Origin: Desulfobacula toluolica Tol2
Lineage (GTDB): Bacteria > Desulfobacterota > Desulfobacteria > Desulfobacterales > Desulfobacteraceae
Reading direction: 5' to 3'
Assembly: GCF_000307105.1 (NCBI RefSeq)
Contig: NC_018645.1
Span: forward strand, 4,598,001-4,662,000
Length of the DNA stretch: 64,000 nucleotides
Part shown: positions 44,379 to 52,671 of the stretch, piece by piece
Numbering within the stretch: the first letter of the stretch is position 1
Layout: every line of letters begins with the position of its first letter
Program-made: the position numbers and the translations under genes
The notes under the pieces: generated by a model
Seen by the model: the letters and a program-made list of their open reading frames with translations, nothing else
Told to the model about the DNA's origin: nothing
The model's database searches: none

Positions 44379-44858
44379 ATGAAAGTATTTCAGAAAACAA
44401 TCATCGCCATCACCCTTTTTTCGATCCTGCTTTTGGCAGGTTCCAACGCATATGCGCTGTTTGGGGGCAAATTTAAAACTTTGACGCCCAAAGACGGGCA
44501 TCTTCAGATTCCCATCAAACAAGTGAATGACGGCAAAGCCCATTATTTTCAGACAACGGCTGATGACGGACCCGATGCTGGAACCAGGGTGAATTTTTTC
44601 CTGGTTCAAAGTATGGATGGTGTGATCCGCGCCGCCATAGATTCTTGTGATGTCTGTTACCGCTCCGGCAAAGGGTATGTCCAGAATGAAAACGTCATGG
44701 TCTGCACCAACTGCGGCCGTCAGTTTGCCACTGACCGGATCAATGAGATCAAAGGCGGATGCAATCCTGCTCCTTTAACCAGGATGATCAACGGAAAAAA
44801 TATTGTGATTTCCATGCAGGACATCAATGCCAATGCCTGGTATTGCAAGTTTAAGTAG
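44379..44858 (+). CDS. Periplasmic DUF2318 protein
   Basis: 159 residues with a signal peptide (LFSILLLAGSNAYA) and a DUF2318 domain: YFQTTADDGPDAGTRVNFFLVQS, DSCDVCYRSGKGY, MVCTNCGRQFATDRINEIKGGCNP. The CxxC pairs and third Cys are those of the redox/metal domain found in the membrane iron-transport accessory proteins (FtrD-like, Campylobacter Cj1660-type). ATG at 44379. The operon resembles the accessory part of the P19/Fet iron systems but has no P19 or FTR1 here. Confidence 0.82.
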   Translation: MKVFQKTIIAITLFSILLLAGSNAYALFGGKFKTLTPKDGHLQIPIKQVNDGKAHYFQTTADDGPDAGTRVNFFLVQSMDGVIRAAIDSCDVCYRSGKGYVQNENVMVCTNCGRQFATDRINEIKGGCNPAPLTRMINGKNIVISMQDINANAWYCKFK

Positions 44859-44870
44859 GAGGCAGTGTCC

Positions 44871-45311
44871 ATGTCATATGATCCTGAAAAATACCGGAAA
44901 AAAAGAGAAAAAGTCCTTGGCATAAAAAAAAAGGGATTGGGATTTGGCACCCTTGCAATGCTCGTATCATTGGTTATCGTAACAGTTTTAAGCATTGTGA
45001 CTATTCCCCAGGCCATATCGTACATGGCCACACGCCATCTGGATGATGCGATTTTCAAGCTGGAATCAAATCCAGCCTGGCCAAAAAGTATCATTACAGG
45101 GATAAACGCCATGGACGGGGTTAAAACCATTGCGGATGACACGCACAACACCCGCCTTGTTGTTACCTATGATCGGCGCATGGTCAAGCTTTCCAACATC
45201 ACGGCATTGTTTGAGCAGCAGAATCTGAATGTGACGCTGCTCAACCAGGTTAACCATCGCCAGCATCAGAACACATTGAAAAAAGAGGAGAAAGACCTTG
45301 CGACTCCATGA
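44871..45311 (+). CDS. Single-pass membrane protein of the ABC unit
   Basis: About 146 residues, one N-terminal transmembrane helix (TLAMLVSLVIVTVLSIVTIPQAISYMA) followed by a periplasmic domain of about 95 residues that may have an HMA-like or ferredoxin-like fold (VKTIADDTHNTRLVVTYDRRMVKLSNITALFEQQNLNVTLL), without cysteines. I choose ATG 44871, 8 bases after AGGAGG, over GTG 44865. Its 3' end overlaps the permease start by 14 bases. Not recognised as a named family. Confidence 0.7.
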   Translation: MSYDPEKYRKKREKVLGIKKKGLGFGTLAMLVSLVIVTVLSIVTIPQAISYMATRHLDDAIFKLESNPAWPKSIITGINAMDGVKTIADDTHNTRLVVTYDRRMVKLSNITALFEQQNLNVTLLNQVNHRQHQNTLKKEEKDLATP

Positions 45312-46458
45312 TATCTCGTTGGGAAACATTAAGCGCAGAAAAGGCAAGATGCTGTTTCTTGTGATGGGGCTTGTGATCGGTATTTCAACGGTTGTCACCC
45401 TTCTTTCCATTACCGAAAGCATGACCCTGAACATTGAAGAACGGCTCAACCAGTTTGGTGCAAATATTGTCATGGTTCCCAAAAGCGAGAACCTGTCACT
45501 CAATTACGGAGGCATTGATGTGGGCGGAATCAATTACCAGGTTCAAGAATTTGAACAGGAAAAGCTGGCCGACATCAGAACCATAAAAAACAGCAAAAAC
45601 CTTTCCATTATTGCCCCTAAAATCCTGGGGTCCGTCACGGTAAAAGATAAAATTGTTCTGTTGATTGGGGTTGTGTTTGAAGAGGAACTGGCCTTGAAAA
45701 CCTGGTGGCACAAAGCAGCAGGAACATTTGCCAAAAAAGAAGATGAAATCATGCTGGGTTCCAGGGCAGCCGACCTGCTGGGGTTTAATGTGGGGGACAC
45801 CGTACTTGTTTCAGGCAAATCCTTTAAATTGTCAGCGATTTTAAGGCCCACTGGGACTTCCGAGGATGATGCCGTTATTGCAAGCCTGGGCGCGGCCCAG
45901 ACACTGCTGGGAAAACAAGGCAAGCTGTCAATGGTGGAGATATCGGCCTTTTGCCAGGGATGTCCCATTTCGGAAATGACATTGCAGATTGCCGAAAAAT
46001 TTCCCAATGCAAAGGTTACTGCCATGAAGCAGGCCGTGATGTCCAAAATGCAGTCCATTGACATGTTTAAATCCTTCAGCCTTGGGGTATCCATTATCGT
46101 GATTCTCATCGGTTCTCTGCTGGTCATGGTCACCATGATGGGATCAGTCAACGAAAGAACCCGTGAAATCGGAATCTTCAGGGCCATTGGGTTCAGAAGG
46201 GGGCATATCATGCAGATTATTTTACTCGAAGCCCTGCTGCTGGGGATCATTGGCGGTATCCTGGGATTTGGCCTCGGGAATTTGATTGCCTGCAGCATAA
46301 TTCCAATAGTGATCAAAGACGGGGGATTTGCCGGAATCAATTTGTCTCTTGGAATCATCTCCATCCTCATGGCCGTGGCTTTAAGTCTTCTGGCAAGCCT
46401 TTACCCCGCATTTAAAGCCAGCAACATGGACCCTAGTCAAGCATTAAGAGCCCTTTAA
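45298..46458 (+). CDS. FtsX/MacB-type ABC permease
   Basis: 386 residues: N-terminal helix (MLFLVMGLVIGISTVVTLLSI), a large periplasmic MacB_PCD-type domain (about 50-250) with CQGCP near residue 220, and three C-terminal helices of the FtsX domain (LGVSIIVILIGSLLVMVTMMGSV, LLEALLLGIIGGILGFGLGNLIA, SILMAVALSLLASLYPAFKAS). These are mechanotransmission or lipoprotein/metal-system permeases and not importers. TTG start at 45298 with AGAGGAG. Companion ATPase follows. Confidence 0.87.
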   Translation: MRLHDISLGNIKRRKGKMLFLVMGLVIGISTVVTLLSITESMTLNIEERLNQFGANIVMVPKSENLSLNYGGIDVGGINYQVQEFEQEKLADIRTIKNSKNLSIIAPKILGSVTVKDKIVLLIGVVFEEELALKTWWHKAAGTFAKKEDEIMLGSRAADLLGFNVGDTVLVSGKSFKLSAILRPTGTSEDDAVIASLGAAQTLLGKQGKLSMVEISAFCQGCPISEMTLQIAEKFPNAKVTAMKQAVMSKMQSIDMFKSFSLGVSIIVILIGSLLVMVTMMGSVNERTREIGIFRAIGFRRGHIMQIILLEALLLGIIGGILGFGLGNLIACSIIPIVIKDGGFAGINLSLGIISILMAVALSLLASLYPAFKASNMDPSQALRAL

Positions 46459-46476
46459 AACAGAAAGGAAATCAAC

Positions 46477-47172
46477 ATGACACAGATTAATCATTTGATC
46501 GAGATTCACGAATTAAAAAAAACATATCAAAGTGGCGACACAAATGTGGATGCCATAAAACAGATGAATTTTTTTATTGACGATCAAGAGTTTGTCACTC
46601 TCATGGGACAGTCCGGTTCAGGCAAGAGTACATTGTTGTCCATTATGGGGGGGCTCAATCATCCGACACAGGGAAAGGTTCTTGTGGATTCCCTTGACCT
46701 TTATGATTTAACCGCAGAACAGCGGGCGGATTTCAGGAGTGAATATATTGGATTTATTTTTCAGTCTTTTCAGCTTATTCCCTATCTGACTGTGCTGGAA
46801 AACGTCAAACTTCCCATGGCTGTCACGGGCCTGAAAAAAAATATCAAACATCAGATGGCCGTAGAGGTCATTGACCGGGTGGGTCTTGGATCAAAAGCCC
46901 TTCGCCTGCCGGATCAGCTGTCAGGAGGAGAACAGGAACGGGTGGCCATTGCAAGGGCCATTGTAAACAAGCCCCCCATTATCCTGGCGGATGAACCCAC
47001 GGGAAATCTGGATTCAAAAACCGCCAAAGAGATCATGATGCTGTTGCAATCTTTGAACACTGACGGGCATACCGTTATTGTGGTGACCCATAACTCGGAT
47101 ATGGAAGCCTATGCAACCAGAAATATCAGGGTCATGGACGGGGAATGTTTTGTTGCGTGCAAACCCAAATAA
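46477..47172 (+). CDS. LolD/MacB-type ABC ATPase
   Basis: 231 residues: Walker [11 protein letters not shown]-loop [18 protein letters not shown], signature [15 protein letters not shown], Walker [16 protein letters not shown]-loop VVTHNSD. The long [18 protein letters not shown] block is typical of LolD/MacB/FtsE-like ATPases that partner FtsX-fold permeases. Start 18 bases after the permease stop. Last gene of the operon. Confidence 0.92.
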   Translation: MTQINHLIEIHELKKTYQSGDTNVDAIKQMNFFIDDQEFVTLMGQSGSGKSTLLSIMGGLNHPTQGKVLVDSLDLYDLTAEQRADFRSEYIGFIFQSFQLIPYLTVLENVKLPMAVTGLKKNIKHQMAVEVIDRVGLGSKALRLPDQLSGGEQERVAIARAIVNKPPIILADEPTGNLDSKTAKEIMMLLQSLNTDGHTVIVVTHNSDMEAYATRNIRVMDGECFVACKPK

Positions 47173-47186
47173 AATACCAGGTCGCC

Positions 47187-47226
47187 TTTAGCATCTTGTC
47201 TGGCTTTAGCTCCTTGTCTGGCTTTA
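47187..47226. repeat. 18-bp tandem duplication
   Basis: TTTAGCATCTTGTCTGGC and TTTAGCTCCTTGTCTGGC lie head to tail, followed by TTTA, between two convergent genes. Two mismatches. No function apparent. Confidence 0.6.
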
Positions 47227-47280
47227 TAAAACAAAATCAACCTAACCCAATATATCAACTTAAACAAATATACAATTCAA

Positions 47281-48870
47281 TTATAATGCCAAAATGCCTG
47301 TTATCTTATCTTTCAAGTGTTTTATGGAAAAAGGTTTATCAAGCACGCTGGTAAAACCGTAACAATTGATTTCTTTTTCATCCATATCGTCAGGGTATTC
47401 AGTAATTAAAACGCCCTTGATATCGGGATCTATTTTTTTGAGTTCTTCCATGGTTGAAAATTCGCCCTGCCCTTTCCTGATATCAAAATCAAGCAAAGCA
47501 ATATCAATTTTTTTATCACCGGCTTTAGCTGTTTTACAAATTCCAATGGCCTGATTACGGTTAGATGCGACAAGCGTTTTATATCCCAGGTGCCTCAACA
47601 TCTGGGATATGGCATCCAAGAGCAATTCATCCTCATCCATGACCAGCACCCAAATATTGGTTTTATTCAAAACCGGTTTGGCCTGATGTTCAAAATTTTT
47701 ATCATGCTTGATCTCCAACCCTTTTTGATTGAAAACCGGCAGGATAATATTAAAAATGGTTCCTTTATTCAAGGTTGATTCAACATTAATATGGCCGCCA
47801 TGCCTTGTGATGATTGTCCAGGCAACACTCAGGCCAAGGCCTTTGCTTTTCCGGTTGTCCATGTGTTTGGTTGTAAAGTATGGATTAAAGACCATATCCA
47901 GATTCTCTCCGGGTATGCCGCAGCCTGAATCAGAAATAAAAATGGAAATTTGGGGATTTTTAGGACGGTGGTCCAGGTATCTTACGATAATATCAATTTT
48001 GCCGGCACCCTTCATTGCTTCAACCGAATTTTGAAGCATATTTTCAATTGCAACCTTTAACTGATCCGGATCTGCATAAAAGGGAACGGGAATGCTCTCC
48101 GGTTCAAAAGAAAAAATGACCGTCTCCGGGTAAAAATTATTTTCAAGGATCTGCCTGATCAATATTTCAATATCCGTCTTTTCCTTTAACGGTTTGGAAC
48201 CTTTTCCAAACAAAACAAGCTTTGACGATATCCCTTTTGCCTGCATAACGCCTTTTTCGGCGTTTTCCAGATATTCTTGCGTTTCACTGTCAAGAGAACC
48301 CATCTGGGCCAGATTGATATTACCGATAATCGCGGTAAGGGTATTGTTAAAATCGTGGGCAACCCCACCGGCAAAGGTGCTGATACTTTTAAGTTTTCTT
48401 GATGTCTCAATTGTTTTATCAAATTCCCGGAATAATTTTTCGTGTTCTTTTTTGTCTGTGATATCAAATGCCGTTTCAAGGCGGACGATTCTATTGTCAG
48501 GCCACTCAATGGCTTTGTCAATAATCCTGTACCAGCGGTTATTGAGTGTGTTGCAAAATTCCCATTCATATGCTTCATCCGGTTTTCCATCGGGATGAAC
48601 AAGTCTTTTGTTGGTGCAAAAAGAACAGACCCCTGTCTGATTTTTCTGGATAACCTGCCAGCATTTTTGTCCTTCAAGTACCACTGAATCATCATATCCC
48701 AATGTCTGTTTTAATTTTTTATTGGTATAGATCAATTCATGGGTCTGCATATCCGATACAAATACGATTGACTCCATTGAATCAAGTATAGCCCTGAAAA
48801 TATCAACATCTTTTTCAATATTCTTTTTTGGTATGATTTGATCGTTTATCTGATTATATTTTTTTTCCAT
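47281..48870 (-). CDS. PAS hybrid histidine kinase with Cys motif
   Basis: 529 residues: PAS domain (about 25-140) with the C-x13-C-x2-C pattern in KCWQVIQKNQTGVCSFCTNK, HisKA with FAGGVAHDFNNTLTAIIGN, HATPase_c (ENMLQNSVEAMK, SDSGCGI, KGLGLSVAWTI) and a C-terminal receiver with VLVMDEDE, LLDFDIRKG and DKPFS. Soluble. The PAS cysteines match in type those of the kinase at 15961-17886 and suggest a common redox or metal input. ATG at 48870. Confidence 0.87.
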   Translation of the reverse strand: MEKKYNQINDQIIPKKNIEKDVDIFRAILDSMESIVFVSDMQTHELIYTNKKLKQTLGYDDSVVLEGQKCWQVIQKNQTGVCSFCTNKRLVHPDGKPDEAYEWEFCNTLNNRWYRIIDKAIEWPDNRIVRLETAFDITDKKEHEKLFREFDKTIETSRKLKSISTFAGGVAHDFNNTLTAIIGNINLAQMGSLDSETQEYLENAEKGVMQAKGISSKLVLFGKGSKPLKEKTDIEILIRQILENNFYPETVIFSFEPESIPVPFYADPDQLKVAIENMLQNSVEAMKGAGKIDIIVRYLDHRPKNPQISIFISDSGCGIPGENLDMVFNPYFTTKHMDNRKSKGLGLSVAWTIITRHGGHINVESTLNKGTIFNIILPVFNQKGLEIKHDKNFEHQAKPVLNKTNIWVLVMDEDELLLDAISQMLRHLGYKTLVASNRNQAIGICKTAKAGDKKIDIALLDFDIRKGQGEFSTMEELKKIDPDIKGVLITEYPDDMDEKEINCYGFTSVLDKPFSIKHLKDKITGILAL

Positions 48871-49360
48871 AATGCTCCCTGCTATATTCCCAATCGGCTT
48901 AAACAGACAGGAAAATTTTCAGGCGATAAGCGCCGATATTAATTTTATATATCAAAAAATCGCATTGTCATAAATTTTTCTATAACTGCCACGGGCAGAC
49001 TTGGTATTTCATCCTGGTTTGCCCACAACAAAGATTGAAAGCCTCTGTATGAATTTTTTAAGACTTTCATATAAAATCATCTGGATTTTAATTAAAACCA
49101 AGTTTATACTCTGTATAAAAAAAATACAATCAGTAAAAACCCTTAATTTCAATAAATAATTTTCAATATTCCCAAAAAAGTTATGCTTAAAAATTTGGCT
49201 ATATTTATTTTGCATGGGATTTTTTATAAAATCATTACGATTTCAAGATAGCAGAAGAGACGATATGCGCCTGAAAAAACAGTTTGCCCAGTGAAAATTC
49301 ATGCATATATTATGAAATGACAGATTCTAACAGCAACCCAAAAATCATGGAGACATAACT
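48871..49360. other. Intergenic region before rhodanese gene
   Basis: 490 bases with copy D of the double-hairpin element at 48982-49076; the rest (49077-49360) is A/T-rich without recognised signals, except for the ribosome site GGAGAC just before the rhodanese ATG. Confidence 0.45.
48982..49076 (+). repeat. Double-hairpin intergenic element (copy D)
   Basis: GGGCAGAC / GTTTGCCC first stem (8 bp, one G-U), CACAACAAAGATTGAAAG linker, GAAAG / CTTTC second stem with inner CT / AG pairs, ATAAAA end. It lies about 285 bases before the rhodanese gene, unlike most copies. Confidence 0.75.
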
Positions 49361-49678
49361 ATGACAACCCTGAATAGAATTTCAGCAGTTGATGCAAAAA
49401 CAAGGGTGGATTCTGGTCTGTCCTTGCTGGTTTGCATCTATGACGATGAAAAATTTCATTCCCAGGCCCACCTTGAAGGTGCCATTCCCATGAGTGAATT
49501 TTTAAAATTAAAACCTGATCTTGGCAAAGACACGGACATTATTTTTTACTGAGGCTGAGTAGATGATAAGTCTTCGGCAGGTCTTGCCGTACAATACACA
49601 AAAGAAGGTTACACCAATGTCAGGTTTCTTGACAAAGGAATCAATGGATGGAAAGAAGCGGGATTTAATGTTCTTTAA
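49361..49678 (+). CDS. Rhodanese-domain selenoprotein with Sec-Gly-Sec
   Basis: 105 residues when two in-frame UGA codons (49550-49552 and 49556-49558) are read. It starts RISAVDAKTRVDSGLSLLVCIYDDEKF, shows HLEGAIPMSEF, and then DTDIIFY-U-G-U-VDDKSSAGLAVQY, where rhodaneses of this type have Y-C-x-C and a downstream Ser-Ala-x-x-Ala. After the UGAs the frame gives the normal C-terminus (YTKEGYTNVRFLDKGINGWKEAGF). The second Sec (residue 66) aligns with the catalytic Cys by its distance to the Ser-Ala; the first (64) with the additional Cys. A hairpin follows in bSECIS range of both codons. Two independent nonsense mutations at exactly the two active-site Cys positions are very unlikely. Single-domain rhodaneses transfer sulfane sulfur or, here, might handle selenium. 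Confidence 0.88.
49550..49589 (+). promoter_or_regulatory. Two UGA codons and candidate bSECIS (rhodanese)
   Basis: CGGCA / TGCCG (49575-49579 with 49585-49589) closes the loop GGUCU. The loop begins 21 bases after the second UGA and 27 after the first; its first base is G. One hairpin could therefore serve both codons. Confidence 0.7.
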
Positions 49679-49724
49679 TTGCATACCCTGCCATGGCGAT
49701 TTTGCCATGGCAGGGTATGCAATT
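49677..49724. terminator. Long perfect hairpin between rhodanese and cobT
   Basis: AATTGCATACCCTGCCATGGC pairs without mismatch with its complement across a GATTTT loop (21 bp). It starts on the rhodanese stop codon. No T-run follows on either strand, so it may act as a bidirectional, factor-aided terminator or mRNA end. Confidence 0.6.
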
Positions 49725-49798
49725 CCTATTGGATTTAACTGATTTCAGAACGCATCAACCAAATCAACCGGTAACCCAAAATCATCAACTTCTAATAC

Positions 49799-50860
49799 CT
49801 ATTGGACATCATTGATTCCCACTTCTTCAAAAGTTTTGATGTCTGCAAGAATTCTTGTGGAAAGATCCAGAAGTTCCATACACAAGGCAGCACCGGTTCC
49901 TTCCCCTAATCTGAATTTCAAATCAATCAAGGGTTCAAGCCCCAGTCGTTTGTGCATGAACCGATGACCTGTTTCCACGGATTTATGACTGACAAAAAGA
50001 TAATTTTTTGCCGCAGGTGCAAGTTCGCAGGCAATCAAAGCACCTGCAGTAGAGATAAACCCGTCGCAGATAACCGGAATGCCCCTGGCGGCAGCGCCCA
50101 GGACGAGGCCTGCAAGCCCGCCGATCTCAAGTCCCCCGACTTTTGACAACACGTCAACAGGATCATGGGGATCAGGCTTATGAAGGGCAAGGCCTTTTTT
50201 GATGACATTAATCTTATTTTTCAAGCTCTTATCATCAATACCGGTCCCGCGGCCCGTAAGTTTTTCAACTTCAATTCCGGAAAAGGCGGCAATAATGGCG
50301 GAAGAAGGTGTTGTGTTGCCGATCCCCATATCGCCGGTTCCCAACAGATCAACCGGCTCCAGAGCCTCAAGTTCATTTACGATTTCAATGCCTGCTTCAA
50401 TAGACAAAATAGCCTCTGCCCGTGTCATGGCAGGTTCTTTTGTGAAATTGGCGGTCCCGTATCTGACTTTTTTATGAAAGATGGGCAGGTCCGGTGCAAA
50501 ATCATGATTTACCCCTATATCAGCCGCTTTAACAATAGCACCCGCATGTTTTCCAATGACATTGACCGATGCCCCGTTATTGGCAAAATTATAGACCATC
50601 TGGGGGGTGACGTCAGCCGGGAAAAGACTGACCCCTTCCTGGGTAACCCCGTGATCTCCCGCACAGGTAATGATCCGTTTATTTGAAAGATTAACATTAA
50701 TGGTGCCTTTTATTGCGGCAAGCCTTGCTGAGATATCTTCCATGATGCCAAGACTTCCAACCGGCTTGGCCTGATTTGCCAGCCGTTCTTTTGCCGAATG
50801 AAATGCATCCTCATCAAGTGTTTCATCAATGGATAAAATAGTCTGATCTAATAAGCTCAT
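49799..50860 (-). CDS. cobT: Nicotinate-nucleotide-DMB phosphoribosyltransferase CobT
   Basis: 353 residues. CobT activates the lower-ligand base of cobamides as its alpha-ribotide. Seen: AKPVGSLGIMEDISARLA, CAGDHGVTQEGVSLFPADVTPQMVYNF, GDMGIGNTTPSSAI, CDGFISTAGAL and the catalytic Glu in GEGTGAALCMELL. Length is normal. ATG at 50860 with AGAGG. It follows bzaF by five bases on the same strand, under the cobalamin riboswitch, so the two make and attach the benzimidazole base. Confidence 0.94.
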   Translation of the reverse strand: MSLLDQTILSIDETLDEDAFHSAKERLANQAKPVGSLGIMEDISARLAAIKGTINVNLSNKRIITCAGDHGVTQEGVSLFPADVTPQMVYNFANNGASVNVIGKHAGAIVKAADIGVNHDFAPDLPIFHKKVRYGTANFTKEPAMTRAEAILSIEAGIEIVNELEALEPVDLLGTGDMGIGNTTPSSAIIAAFSGIEVEKLTGRGTGIDDKSLKNKINVIKKGLALHKPDPHDPVDVLSKVGGLEIGGLAGLVLGAAARGIPVICDGFISTAGALIACELAPAAKNYLFVSHKSVETGHRFMHKRLGLEPLIDLKFRLGEGTGAALCMELLDLSTRILADIKTFEEVGINDVQ

Positions 50861-50865
50861 AATAC

Positions 50866-52170
50866 TTACCTCTTGTCTGTAATATCCTTCTCAAATATTT
50901 CCATGCCTTTTTTCATGGCACAAAAATCCCCGCACATGGTGCAGGTTTCTTGTTGGGCAGGCGCACGTTCCTCACGGGTTTTTCTGGCAATTTCAGGGAA
51001 TAACAGATATTTTTCCAGATCATTCCATCTCATGTCCCGTCTTGCCATGGCAGCCTGTTTTTCATTTTCCCGCCGGTCAGGGTATTTGGAAATATCCCCG
51101 ATACGGGCTGCAAGCCGAGTGGCCCTCACGCCTTCTCTCACGTCATTGACATCCGGCAGGGCAAGATGTTCGGCAGGAGTGATATAACAGATCAGATCCG
51201 CGCCAAACCGGGCGGAACTTGCCGCACCAATGGCGGCGGTGATATGATCGTATCCTGCGCCGGTATCGCAGGGGATGGGGCCTAAAACATAATAAGGCGC
51301 ATTGCCGGACATGCGTTTTTCCAGCATGATATTGCCTTCAATTTCGTCCAGGGGGACATGGCCCGGTCCTTCCACCATCATCTGGCAGCCCTGATTCCGA
51401 CCGATTTCCGCCAGTTCGCAGTTGATGATCATTTCAGCCATCTGGGCACGGTCATGGCTGTCATGGATGGCACCGGCCCTGATCCCGTTGCCTAAGGAAA
51501 GAACGGCATCATATTTTTTCATCAACGCACACACACGGTCAAACTGCTCATACAAGGGGTTCTCTTTTTTATTGATATCCATCCAGGCCACCATATAGGT
51601 TCCGCCCTTGGATGCCAGACCGCCATAACGAAATCCCTGTTTTCTTAAGCGTTCAATGGTGTACTGGTTGATCCCGCAATGAATGGCCATAAAGCTCAAG
51701 CCGTCATCCAATTGCTTTTCAATCAGGTCAAACAGGTATTCAGGATCTAATTTTGCCGGATTTTTGTATTTGCGGATGGCTTCTTTAAATGCCTGGTACA
51801 ACGGCACATTGCCCACAGCAAGATCGGTATTGGCCAGAACCGTTTGCCTTACGTTATCAAGATCCCCGGCGGCAGACAATTCCATTAAGGTGTCAGCCCC
51901 TTCTTCCTGGGCAGCCTCTGCCTTTGCCACCTCAAGATTAACATCACAGATATCTGAAGAGGTTCCAATGGAAGCGTTCACCTTGGTGCGCAGGCCGGTT
52001 CCAATTCCGGTAACCTTTTGCCCGGGGCGCTTGGGATTACAGGGGATAACAATTTCACCCTTTGCCACATGATCTAAAATAAAGGATTCAGACAGCCCTT
52101 CGGTCCGGGCTATAATTTGCATCTGTTTTGTGATGGTGCCCTGACGGGCATGCTCAAGCTGTGTTGTCAT
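50866..52170 (-). CDS. bzaF: 5-hydroxybenzimidazole synthase BzaF (ThiC paralogue)
   Basis: 434 residues, radical-SAM ThiC superfamily with the C-terminal CxxCxxxxC (ETCTMCGDFCAMKKGMEIF). ThiC makes the thiamine pyrimidine from aminoimidazole ribotide; BzaF makes 5-hydroxybenzimidazole from the same substrate for cobamides. Core motifs: GTSSDICDVNLEVAKAEAAQE, HCGINQYTIERL, VEGPGHVPLDEIEGNI, GPIPCDTGAGYDHI and SARFGADLICYITPAEHL. The sequence alone does not separate the two; the call BzaF rests on the cobalamin riboswitch upstream and cobT immediately downstream, with no thiamine gene or TPP riboswitch nearby. ATG at 52170 has GAGGAAACT. Confidence 0.75.
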   Translation of the reverse strand: MTTQLEHARQGTITKQMQIIARTEGLSESFILDHVAKGEIVIPCNPKRPGQKVTGIGTGLRTKVNASIGTSSDICDVNLEVAKAEAAQEEGADTLMELSAAGDLDNVRQTVLANTDLAVGNVPLYQAFKEAIRKYKNPAKLDPEYLFDLIEKQLDDGLSFMAIHCGINQYTIERLRKQGFRYGGLASKGGTYMVAWMDINKKENPLYEQFDRVCALMKKYDAVLSLGNGIRAGAIHDSHDRAQMAEMIINCELAEIGRNQGCQMMVEGPGHVPLDEIEGNIMLEKRMSGNAPYYVLGPIPCDTGAGYDHITAAIGAASSARFGADLICYITPAEHLALPDVNDVREGVRATRLAARIGDISKYPDRRENEKQAAMARRDMRWNDLEKYLLFPEIARKTREERAPAQQETCTMCGDFCAMKKGMEIFEKDITDKR

Positions 52171-52267
52171 AGTTTCCTCGCTATAAAATCTCCTGTAAAA
52201 CCCAAAAAAAGCTTTGCAAGAGATGAGTTCTTACAAAACCTTTTACCATCAGATTCTACAATGATTT

Positions 52268-52425
52268 TTACCTGGCTCGTCTTCTGACTTCCGGCATTAA
52301 ACCTGTTTTTTTAGCCTTCCCGTTTTCACAGTGGCCTTTACAAAAAAAAACAGATGTTTCCGGTTACAGCGGCGGGACCGTCACGGAGTTTCACCGTGTT
52401 CCGTTTGCCAAGGCAACCAACAAAA
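52268..52425 (-). ncRNA. Cobalamin riboswitch
   Basis: On the minus strand, in order: GGAACACGGTGAAACTCCG, the B12-box-like core GACGGTCCCGCCGCTGTAA, a GCCACTGTGAAAACGGGAAGGC arm and the closing GAAGTCAGAAGACGAGCCAGG. These match the class-I cobalamin riboswitch consensus. It ends about 100 bases before bzaF and should shut the bzaF-cobT operon down when cobamide is plentiful. Confidence 0.92.
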
Positions 52426-52671
52426 TATGAACACTTTTTATAGAATACGGCAGATGAAGTCAATATTTTACAAAAAAAATAATTTACTTTATTTCTGCTG
52501 GACTTGATAAAATGCCCATGTCATATAAAAGAGTGGGGTCTTCATTGAACAACAAAAGGGTCTTGTTGTGGATATGACAAATTTTTAAGCTGAACTGGAA
52601 AAAATCTCGCCAAGTCAACATAAAAAAAACAATTAATCATCATTTTTTATCAACCAGCCAAGGAGGAAAAA
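52426..52671. other. Divergent promoter region, bzaF and AOR
   Basis: About 245 A/T-rich bases that must hold promoters in both directions. No clear consensus promoter or operator. AOR has the strong site AAGGAGGAAAAA directly before its ATG. Confidence 0.35.

Noticed and set aside
50866-52170. Thiamine synthesis gene thiC
   Set aside because: The upstream element is a cobalamin and not a TPP riboswitch, and cobT is the operon partner; BzaF is favoured.
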